From positions 1 to 64,000 of the forward strand of contig JAWKVM010000011.1 in NCBI GenBank assembly GCA_041398025.1: a stretch of DNA of 64,000 nucleotides. Direction: 5' to 3'. Under the pieces are notes generated by a model. It saw nothing but the letters and a program-made list of their open reading frames with translations, had not been told where the DNA came from and did not search any database. Of this stretch, positions 25,001 to 32,210 are shown in pieces. Each line of letters opens with the position of its first letter. Within the stretch, counting starts at the first letter, position 1. A program made the position numbers and the translations under genes. This DNA comes from JANQPX01 sp041398025. Its GTDB lineage: Bacteria; Pseudomonadota; Alphaproteobacteria; Geminicoccales; Geminicoccaceae.

Positions 25001-25453
25001 TCAGCGGGAATAGGTGATGTAGTTGGTCCAGTAGCGCTCGATCGAGGTCAGCACCTCGTTGGTGGATTGAAGCTGGTCTTCGGTGACCACGTCGCGCGCC
25101 AGCTCCATCGCGTTCTTCTGATAGAGCGCATCGACCCGCTCGCAGAGCTCGAGCCCTTTCTGCGACACCTTGACCCGCGTCATGCGCCGATCGTGAGGCG
25201 AACGCTCCTGAGTCAGATAATTGTTCTCGACCAGCTTTTTCACGTTGTAGGAGACATTTGAACCCAAGTAGTAGCCTCTCGCCGTCAGTTCGCCGACGGT
25301 CAGCTGCTCGCTGCTGATGTTCGACAGGATCAGAGTCTGCACATTGTTGATATCTTCAATTCCCAACCGGTCGAGCTCAGTCTTGATCACATCCAGAAAT
25401 CGGCGGTGAAGGCGCTCGATTAAGCGAATTGATTCGAGATAGCTTTGCTTCAC
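25001..25453 (-). CDS. ldtR: LdtR-type MarR-family transcriptional regulator
   Basis: 150 residues, starting MKQSYLESIRLIERLHRRFLD and with the recognition helix region LTARGYYLGSNVSYNVKKLVENNYL. This near-exact wording is typical of LdtR, the MarR-type regulator of L,D-transpeptidase and osmotic tolerance genes in Rhizobiales and Liberibacter. MarR proteins bind as dimers to operators near their own promoters and release DNA on small-ligand binding. Divergent from hemB, the arrangement I recall from other Alphaproteobacteria. No ldt gene is in the window. Confidence 0.82.
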   Translation of the reverse strand: MKQSYLESIRLIERLHRRFLDVIKTELDRLGIEDINNVQTLILSNISSEQLTVGELTARGYYLGSNVSYNVKKLVENNYLTQERSPHDRRMTRVKVSQKGLELCERVDALYQKNAMELARDVVTEDQLQSTNEVLTSIERYWTNYITYSR

Positions 25454-26110
25454 GTTAGCCTCGATTCACATGTCTGTCCGGGAACCTGCTTCTAGCGAAT
25501 AACGAGCATGAGATAAAAGGTTTTGCAACCTCTGTTTATATTTTTGCAGGAATGAGCTGGACAATTCCGCAAAAAAATCATCGTTCTGTCGGCAAGCGTG
25601 GCACGAAAAGCATAAAGATTTCGTAAAGTTGGCCGACGTCTCGCCACCCAGACATAAAACACCCGAAAGTTGGACAATGGCTCAGCGTTCCGCGGCTTCG
25701 AGAAACGTGCAGTCATACTATTGTGCGCGCATGGCTGCCCCTTGTCGAGGCAACTGTCGGAAAGGCGAGGTAAGCCCCAGCGAAGCCCGCATGGTGCGGA
25801 GATATCGATCTGCGGCATTTCGTCCAGGATCCGCGTCGTGCAAGCTCTGCCGAGGCCGTCCTCGGTCCGATTCGAAAGGTCACGTGGGGGCAAAGCCGCT
25901 TCGAGATCTTTCGAAACCTGCATCGGTTCGGACAGAACGGGCGGCAGCCCCAATATTCACCCATTGGTTATAAAAACGGTGGCTGCCCCTGCCGTTCGAT
26001 CGATCCAGCTGCCGACCGCCCGCGCCCGGCATGTCCGGACACCCGCACAGTCTCTAGTCGAACCGCCTCCTGGCGGCTATAAAGCGCGGAATTGCTTATG
26101 GGATGTCGTC
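25454..26110. other. 657-bp divergent regulatory region between ldtR and hemB
   Basis: Unusually long and locally AT-rich (25500-25640) for this genome. It contains a small hairpin or operator-like inverted repeat, AGGTT-TTGC-AACCT (25518-25531), near the ldtR start, and TATAAA-like hexamers near 25970 and 26075. Open frames in it have no recognisable homology or coding character. Promoters of both genes must lie here. Confidence 0.5.
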
Positions 26111-27130
26111 ATGCCGCCAACACCTCCTGCAACCTCCGCCTTTCCCAGAATCCGGATGCGCCGCAACCGCCAGGACCTCTGGTCCCGGCGCATGGTCGCG
26201 GAAAACCGGCTCGCCCCCGCCGACCTCATCTGGCCGGTGTTCGTGCTCGACGGCCAGAGCAGACGCGATGCCGTCGCCTCGATGCCGGGCGTGGACCGCC
26301 TGACCATCGACCTGCTGCTGCCGGCGATCGCCGAGGCGAAGGAACTGGGCATTCCCGCCGTCGCCCTGTTCCCGGTCACGCCGACCGAGCTTAAGACCGA
26401 CGACGGCATCGAGGCGACCAACCCGGACAACCTCGTCTGTCGCACGGTGCGCGCGATCAAGGAGCAGATTCCGGACATCGGCGTGGTCTGCGACGTCGCC
26501 CTCGACCCCTATACCAGCCACGGCCATGACGGCCTCCTGAGCGCGGATGGCGACATCCTCAACGACGAGACCCTTGGGGTCCTCATCAAACAGTCCCTCG
26601 TTCAGGCGGAGGCCGGCTGCGACGTCATCGCCCCTTCGGACATGATGGACGGCAGGATCGGCGTGATCCGCCAGGCGCTGGAAGAGCGGGGCATGGTCAA
26701 CACCAAGATCATGGCCTACGCGGCAAAATACGCGTCCGCCTATTACGGCCCCTTCCGCGATGCCGTCGGCTCCGCCGGCACGCTCAAGAGCAAGGGCAAG
26801 CAGAGCTACCAGATGGACCCCGCCAACAGCGACGAGGCCCTGCGCGAAGTCGCCCTCGATCTCGCCGAGGGCGCCGACATGGTCATGGTCAAGCCAGGCA
26901 TGCCTTATCTGGACATCATCCGGCGCATCAAGGACGGCTTCGGCGTGCCCATCTTCGCCTATCAGGTCAGCGGCGAATACGCCATGATCCACGCCGCCGG
27001 CAACAATGGCTGGCTGGACGGTGACCAGGCGATGGCGGAGGCGCTCCTCGCCTTCAAGCGGGCGGGTGCCGCCGGCATTCTCACCTACGCCGCCGTCGCC
27101 ATGGCAAAGAGGCTGAAACGCGGCGCGTAG
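26111..27130 (+). CDS. hemB: Delta-aminolevulinic acid dehydratase (porphobilinogen synthase)
   Basis: 339 residues. It condenses two 5-aminolevulinates to porphobilinogen in heme and tetrapyrrole synthesis in the cytoplasm. Clear HemB features: RMRRNRQDLWSRRMVAENRL at the N-terminus, VCDVALDPYTSHGHDGLL (a zinc-independent, Mg-type site with Asp in place of Cys), DVIAPSDMMDGRIG, the Schiff-base Lys regions IMAYAAKYASAYYGPFR and MVMVKPGMPYLD, and FAYQVSGEYAMI. ATG 26111 gives the normal length. It converges on the GpsA-like gene 52 bp downstream. Confidence 0.97.
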   Translation: MPPTPPATSAFPRIRMRRNRQDLWSRRMVAENRLAPADLIWPVFVLDGQSRRDAVASMPGVDRLTIDLLLPAIAEAKELGIPAVALFPVTPTELKTDDGIEATNPDNLVCRTVRAIKEQIPDIGVVCDVALDPYTSHGHDGLLSADGDILNDETLGVLIKQSLVQAEAGCDVIAPSDMMDGRIGVIRQALEERGMVNTKIMAYAAKYASAYYGPFRDAVGSAGTLKSKGKQSYQMDPANSDEALREVALDLAEGADMVMVKPGMPYLDIIRRIKDGFGVPIFAYQVSGEYAMIHAAGNNGWLDGDQAMAEALLAFKRAGAAGILTYAAVAMAKRLKRGA

Positions 27131-27182
27131 CGTGCATTCCGCCATCGTTTGACGTTGGCGCCAGGCAGCGTCGTCGCCGTGC

Positions 27183-28238
27183 TCAGTCGCCCCGATGCCA
27201 ATAGGCGCCCATGTCGAAGCTGAAGGGCTGGTCGTGCAAAATCGCGTTCAGGAGCGCCCGCGTCAGCGGCATCTCCGCCGCCAGCACCGGGTCCCTCTGC
27301 CAGGCTTTGTAGAGGCCGGGGCCGAGCGCCTTTCCGGTATCCACCCCCTCCACCGTCTCCCCCTCGAGCGGCCCTGCGAGAGCTTCGTCGACGCTGTCGC
27401 CCGCTCCCAATCTGAGACCGAGCCTGGAATTGCGGCCGGCGTTGACCGTGACGAACAGGTCGCCGGTGCCGGCGAGGCGAAGGGCGGTCATGGGATTGCC
27501 GCCCAGCCATTGGGTGAGCAGGGCGAGCTCGTGCACCGCCTGCTCGAACACCGCGGCTGTCGGGTTCATCTGCCGAGCGTTTTCTCTGACCGGATCGGGA
27601 TAGCGGGACCAGGCGGCGGCGACACCGATCGCCATGAAGTTCTTCAAAGGCGCGTTGGCTTCGACGCCGATCAGGTCGGCGGACGGCCGGATATGGTAAT
27701 AGTCGGTCGCGAACGCCTTTTGACAGAACATGGCTGCGCCGCGATCGGTGTAGCCGTAGACCACTGCGGTCGGGGCCCGGTTGGCAAGTTCCCGCGCGAT
27801 GCAGGGGCCACCGACGCCAATGATCGCAGGCGCTGCATCGAGCGGCGCCAGGGCTTCGATGACGCGCGGCGGCAAGGTGCGCACGCCGCCCTCTTCGGTG
27901 ACGTCCAGCCCCTTGGTGACCATCATCAGCCGGGAGATGGGCACGCCGAACCCGAGCAGATAGTCGAGAATCCAGGGAATGCCCGCGCTGCTCACCCCAA
28001 GCAGCACGATATCCGACGCCTCGATCTCTCGCGCCGTCAGCTCGTCCTGGCGCCGATAGCTGAGCTCCCCGGCCAGCGGCCGGTCGAGCTTGGGATGGGG
28101 CTTGCCGGCGCGCATGGTGTCGATGATGGTATCGTCGAGCGGGCTGCCGACCAGCGTCACCGCATGGCCGTTGTCGAGGGCGGGAACGGCGATCGACGTG
28201 CCCATCACGCCGGAACCGACAATCGTGATCCTGGCCAT
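27183..28238 (-). CDS. GpsA-like NAD(P)-dependent glycerol-3-phosphate dehydrogenase family protein
   Basis: 351 residues. N-terminal Rossmann motif VGSGVMGTSIAVPAL; TKGL motif (Lys109), GGPCIARELA (143-152, in the place of the LSGPSFA of GpsA) and the catalytic-Lys motif EANAPLKNFMAIG (Lys199). Divergence in several signatures suggests that it is not the housekeeping GpsA but an enzyme for a related polyol phosphate. It is third in an operon FGGY kinase - AraM-like - this gene; its ATG overlaps the TGA of the AraM-like gene (TGATG), so translation is coupled. Confidence 0.82.
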   Translation of the reverse strand: MARITIVGSGVMGTSIAVPALDNGHAVTLVGSPLDDTIIDTMRAGKPHPKLDRPLAGELSYRRQDELTAREIEASDIVLLGVSSAGIPWILDYLLGFGVPISRLMMVTKGLDVTEEGGVRTLPPRVIEALAPLDAAPAIIGVGGPCIARELANRAPTAVVYGYTDRGAAMFCQKAFATDYYHIRPSADLIGVEANAPLKNFMAIGVAAAWSRYPDPVRENARQMNPTAAVFEQAVHELALLTQWLGGNPMTALRLAGTGDLFVTVNAGRNSRLGLRLGAGDSVDEALAGPLEGETVEGVDTGKALGPGLYKAWQRDPVLAAEMPLTRALLNAILHDQPFSFDMGAYWHRGD

Positions 28239-29566
28239 CAGCTGCAACTCTCCGCGAAATCGTCAAGCTCACCGGCATCGCCGGCGATGTCCAGCATGGA
28301 AAAGCGGTCGCGCGTGAAGCGGGCATAGCGGATCGCATCCCGCCAAAACGCGCTGGAGATGCCGAGATCGGTCCCCGAGACCGGCGCACCGACCGTACGC
28401 AGCGCGTGCTCGATCGCCGCAGAGTCCAGCATCAGCGGGCGTAGCTCCCGGGTCAGCGCCTCCCATCCCTCGGCGAGCCGCCGGTTCAGCCGGTCGATGC
28501 CCGGCTGGTCGAAGCGCTTGACCTCGAAATGCTCGAGACAGGCGTCCGCCAGAGCCTTGCCGAACCGTGCCTCGATCGCCTCCCGATCAACCACCGTCGG
28601 CTTCAGAACGGGCGGCGCGGCGCGATCCAGGATGCGGTGCTGCAGCCGGTTCATCACGAGCGTCGCCACGCCCACCTGCTCGCCATGCCTGCTTCCGGGG
28701 TGATCATCGCCCGCAAACATGTCGACATAGTGGGACAGCATATGCTCGGCCATGCTGCCGCAATGGGTGGTGCGCCCGAAGGAGGTGCCAAGCCCCATCA
28801 GCGCATTCATGCGGGTCAGCGCTGCGATCGCGGCGAAATCCCCGGCAGCGACGGCGTCGGCATGCGCCAGCAACCCCGCCTCGTCGATCGCCAGGAGATG
28901 ATAGGCGGTGTCGCTGTAGAACGTGTCGAGCAACCGATGGGAGAGCAGCCAATCCACCTGCGCCGTGGTCCGGCAGAGCACGTCGGCGTAGCCGGCGCGG
29001 ATGAGCTGCGCCGGCGCGGCGGCGATCACCTCCAGATCGGCGAACACGCCGAGCGGGTCGAGGGTGGTCAGCGACTTCTTGAAGCCGCCGAAACTCACCG
29101 ATGCCGTGCCGGTGAAATGCGCGGTCATCGGCGAGGTCGGAAAGGTGACGAAGGGCTTGCCGTCGAGGAAGGCGGCATATTTGACGCTGTCATTGATCGT
29201 GCCCGAGCCGACCGCGGCCAGCGCTTCCGCGTTCCGAGTAAGCGCGCGCAACGCCTCGACGCCGGCATCGGAACAGACCGGGTTTCGCCAGACCACGTCC
29301 TCGATCGCGAATCCCGCAGCTTGAAGATTGCGCACCACCCGCCCGCCGAGAGCGTCCCGGGTCAAGCGATCGCTGACCACGGCAAGCGCCTTCCCGGCAA
29401 GGCCGGCCGATGTCAGCAAGCCAGGCTCGGCGCCGTCGAGAGTGTCCCGGATCGCGATCTGCGGAATTGGAATGCGCACGATCTCAGCGGTCAGCGGATG
29501 ACGCCATGTCCCCGCGACCAGCTGGTTCAGAACACCACCGTGATCCTTGCCCGTCTCCGAGATCAT
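28238..29566 (-). CDS. AraM/EgsA-like sn-glycerol-1-phosphate dehydrogenase family protein
   Basis: 442 residues of the iron-alcohol-dehydrogenase fold. NAD motif GSGTINDSVKYAA (120-132), TSPMTAHFTGTASVS, and probable metal ligands Asp195 (GYADVLCRT), His275 (AEHML) and His294 (GSRHGEQVG). This set marks the glycerol-1-phosphate dehydrogenase/AraM branch, known in Archaea for lipid synthesis and in Bacillus in the arabinan operon. Start and stop overlap both neighbours (kinase stop at 29563; next start at 28238), so the three genes are tightly coupled. The substrate is presumably a polyol phosphate made by the kinase. Confidence 0.85.
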   Translation of the reverse strand: MISETGKDHGGVLNQLVAGTWRHPLTAEIVRIPIPQIAIRDTLDGAEPGLLTSAGLAGKALAVVSDRLTRDALGGRVVRNLQAAGFAIEDVVWRNPVCSDAGVEALRALTRNAEALAAVGSGTINDSVKYAAFLDGKPFVTFPTSPMTAHFTGTASVSFGGFKKSLTTLDPLGVFADLEVIAAAPAQLIRAGYADVLCRTTAQVDWLLSHRLLDTFYSDTAYHLLAIDEAGLLAHADAVAAGDFAAIAALTRMNALMGLGTSFGRTTHCGSMAEHMLSHYVDMFAGDDHPGSRHGEQVGVATLVMNRLQHRILDRAAPPVLKPTVVDREAIEARFGKALADACLEHFEVKRFDQPGIDRLNRRLAEGWEALTRELRPLMLDSAAIEHALRTVGAPVSGTDLGISSAFWRDAIRYARFTRDRFSMLDIAGDAGELDDFAESCS

Positions 29567-31092
29567 CGGCGTTGGGCTTCCTTGAAGGCGGTGAGCGCGT
29601 TCAGCAGCTCCCTGGTCTGGGGATAGAGCCGCTTGTAGATGCCCAGGAGCTCGGCATAGCGGCCGGCCTCGACCGGCTCCGGGTCGATCACGTCCTCGAC
29701 CCTGCCGGCCATCGCCGTGGCGGCCGCCACGGCATCGGCGAACCAGCCTGCCCCGACGGCAGCCGTTATCGCCGCGCCCAGGCTGGACGCCTCAGCCGTG
29801 GCCAGGCGCTTCACCGGCTTGCCGGTGGCATTGGCGACGATCCGGCTCCAGAGATCGCTCTTCGATCCGCCGCCGATGGTCAGAAGCTCGTCGATACGCT
29901 CGCCGGTGACCCGCTCGATCCCCTCGAGGCCCATCGCCTCGTCCAGCGCGATCCCCTCCATCATCGCCCGATAGATATGCCCGCGGCCGTGCTCGGAGGA
30001 GAGGCCGATCAGGAGCCCGCGGGCATCGGCGTCCCAAAAGGGCGTCATCACCCCGCCCCAATAGGGCATCAGCATCAGCCCATCGGAGCCTGCGGGGAGG
30101 CCAGCAGCCTCGCGCTCGAGTTTCCGGTAGATGTCGGGATCCGCCGCCGGATCCTCCTCGAACAGCTGCTCCACCAGCCAGTTGACCAGGAACGTGCCGG
30201 TGATCAGGCAGAGTTCGAAAATATAGCCCTCCCCGGTGAGCGAGGTCATGGTGCGAAAGGCGGGATCGGTGGCGTAGGCGTCGCCATAGACGCCGGACAC
30301 CGAGGCGGTGCCGAGATTGAGATAGGCGCGCCCCGGGCCGAGCACGCCGGTTCCCAGCCCCGCCGCCTGCCCGTCCCCGCCGCCCGCGACCACCGGCGTG
30401 CCTGATGGGAGGCCGGTGGCCTCGGCAGCAGCAGCATGCACTTCCCCGAGAACGCTGCCCGGCGCCCGGACCTCGGCGAGGTTGTCCGGGCCGATCTCCA
30501 ACGCCGCCAGGATCTCCGGCGCATAGCGCTTGCTTTGCAGGTCCAGCAGCGCCGTCGGATCGGCGCTCGACCAGCTGGTTCGCCATTCCCCGGTAAGCCG
30601 CCGGACCAGATAGCCATGCACGTCGAGAAAGCGCGCGGTCTTCCTGTAGAGCTCAGGCTCCTCGCGCTTCATCCAATGGATCGAATAGAGGCAAGGCAAA
30701 GGCCCTGGGATCTTGCCGGTGATCGCCAGCAACCGATCGCGGCCGATCGCCTGCTCCAGAAGATCGCAGTCCGGCCTGCCACGCTCGTCCACCCACACCA
30801 CGCCCGGCCGAACCGGCTCGCCATCCGCATCGACCGCCACCCAGGTCTCGCGCTGATTGGCGATCGAGACGGCGGCGGTCCGGCCGAGATCCACCTGCTG
30901 GCCAAGATCCCGCAGCGCCGAGCACAAGGATCGCCACCAGTCGCGGGCATCCTGCTCGTAAACGAGCGGCGCCGGATTGGTGAGCGCGATCGGGCAGCGC
31001 CCCTCGGCAACCGGCACACCGTCTGCCGACCAGGCGATCGCCTTGGTCGCCGTGGTGCTGCTGTCGATACCGATGACGAGATCTCTGGCCAT
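29563..31092 (-). CDS. FGGY-family carbohydrate kinase (xylulokinase-like)
   Basis: 509 residues. N-terminal phosphate-binding loop GIDSSTTATKAIAW, substrate region RETWVAVDADGEPVRPGVVWVDERGR, catalytic Asp in VVAGGGDGQAAGLGTG, the adenosine site LLTIGGGSKSDLWSRI, and a C-terminal ATAEASSLGAAITAAVGAGW. FGGY kinases phosphorylate sugars or polyols with ATP. It is first in the operon, preceded by 143 bp that would hold the promoter, and its product would feed the two dehydrogenases. Sequence alone does not separate xylulose, glycerol, erythritol or rarer substrates. Confidence 0.88.
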   Translation of the reverse strand: MARDLVIGIDSSTTATKAIAWSADGVPVAEGRCPIALTNPAPLVYEQDARDWWRSLCSALRDLGQQVDLGRTAAVSIANQRETWVAVDADGEPVRPGVVWVDERGRPDCDLLEQAIGRDRLLAITGKIPGPLPCLYSIHWMKREEPELYRKTARFLDVHGYLVRRLTGEWRTSWSSADPTALLDLQSKRYAPEILAALEIGPDNLAEVRAPGSVLGEVHAAAAEATGLPSGTPVVAGGGDGQAAGLGTGVLGPGRAYLNLGTASVSGVYGDAYATDPAFRTMTSLTGEGYIFELCLITGTFLVNWLVEQLFEEDPAADPDIYRKLEREAAGLPAGSDGLMLMPYWGGVMTPFWDADARGLLIGLSSEHGRGHIYRAMMEGIALDEAMGLEGIERVTGERIDELLTIGGGSKSDLWSRIVANATGKPVKRLATAEASSLGAAITAAVGAGWFADAVAAATAMAGRVEDVIDPEPVEAGRYAELLGIYKRLYPQTRELLNALTAFKEAQRR

Positions 31093-31235
31093 GGGCCCAT
31101 CCTATGCAGGACTGCCGCAAGATACCATTGCGGCTGGAGCCGGGATGAGCAGTGCCGACGATGGCGTGGCCGCATGCGCATGGATCCGGGCGGGTGATTT
31201 GCACGGTGGGCGTGCACAGCGGGACGGGTGGATAG

Positions 31236-32210
31236 TTAGTGGGCGTCGCTGCCGGAGAATTCCGCGGCGAGGATGCGTTCCAGGGTCTGAAGCCGGCGAA
31301 AGGGGGACGTGCCGGGGTCGGAATCGGCGAGCGGCTGGACGCGCTTCAGGCCCTCGCGCCCGTAGCTTTCGCGGATGGCGTTTTCCAGCCAAGCATCGGC
31401 CTGGGCTTCGCGCCGGCGGACGAGCGGACCGGCGTCGAGATGCCGGCGGTGACGGTCGAGGGTGACGATCAGCTCGGCGGCATCCTCTTCGTCGCTGCTC
31501 GCTATGGCGAGGACCGGAACCTGCCAGCCTGCTTCGGCCGGGCGGCCGGTGGCCTTGCCGGTGGTGGTGAGCGCCGAGCGGATGTCGCGTCTGGTGCGGA
31601 TCGCGACGTCGCCGAGGTCGGCCTTGGTGACCAGGGCGATGTCCGGGATCTCGGCGATGCCGGCTTTCATGTATTGCAGGCTGTCGCCGGAGCCCGGCTG
31701 GACGCAGAGGATGATGCTGTCGGCGACGGAGGCGATGTCGGTCTCGCTCTGGCCGACCCCGACGGTCTCGACGATGACGCGATCAAAGACGGCACGCATC
31801 AGGACGACGGCGGACGCGGTGATCGCGGCGAGGCCGCCGAGGCGGTCACGCGCCGCCATGGAACGGATGAACACCCCCTGGTCCGAGGGATCGGCATCGA
31901 TGCGCACGCGATCTCCGAGCAGCGCACCGCCCGAACGGCGCGACGACGGATCGATCGCAATCACGCCCACGGTCTCGCCGCGCTGGCGAAAGCCTTTGAT
32001 CAGCCCTGCGATCAGCGTGGACTTGCCCACCCCCGGCGGCCCGGTAATACCGATCACATGCCCCGTCGGCTCATGGTAGGCCAAGTCCAGAAGATCGATC
32101 GTAGCCGGCGCCGTCGGCGCCGCTTCGATCCTCGCCAGCGCATCCGCCAGCGCCCTCTTTCCCCCTTCCCTCAGCCGCGTCAGCAGGGTCTCAGGCAAGT
32201 CAACCGTCAA
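31236..32210 (-). CDS. meaB: MeaB/ArgK-type GTPase chaperone of cobalamin mutases
   Basis: About 324 residues. G1 GITGPPGVGKSTLIAGL, IAIDPSSRRSGGALLGDR (switch), VETVGVGQSE, and the NKxD-type VTKADL mark the MeaB G3E GTPase that protects and reactivates methylmalonyl-CoA mutase. The mutase is not in the window. The start is uncertain: the frame is open further upstream inside ppdK, but the conserved part begins at TTG 32210 or TTG 32198, so an overlap of 11 bp with ppdK or none is likely. Last gene of the glyQ-glyS-ppdK run. Confidence 0.85.
   Translation of the reverse strand: MTVDLPETLLTRLREGGKRALADALARIEAAPTAPATIDLLDLAYHEPTGHVIGITGPPGVGKSTLIAGLIKGFRQRGETVGVIAIDPSSRRSGGALLGDRVRIDADPSDQGVFIRSMAARDRLGGLAAITASAVVLMRAVFDRVIVETVGVGQSETDIASVADSIILCVQPGSGDSLQYMKAGIAEIPDIALVTKADLGDVAIRTRRDIRSALTTTGKATGRPAEAGWQVPVLAIASSDEEDAAELIVTLDRHRRHLDAGPLVRRREAQADAWLENAIRESYGREGLKRVQPLADSDPGTSPFRRLQTLERILAAEFSGSDAH

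Noticed and set aside
25492..25973. Overlapping open frames in the ldtR-hemB spacer
   Set aside because: No recognisable domain, no ribosome sites, and the sequence is AT-rich and hemB-distal; treated as regulatory DNA.
27183..28238. Housekeeping gpsA
   Set aside because: The GpsA signatures LSGPSFA and GALKN are altered to GGPCIA and NAPLKN, and the gene is locked in a kinase/AraM operon.
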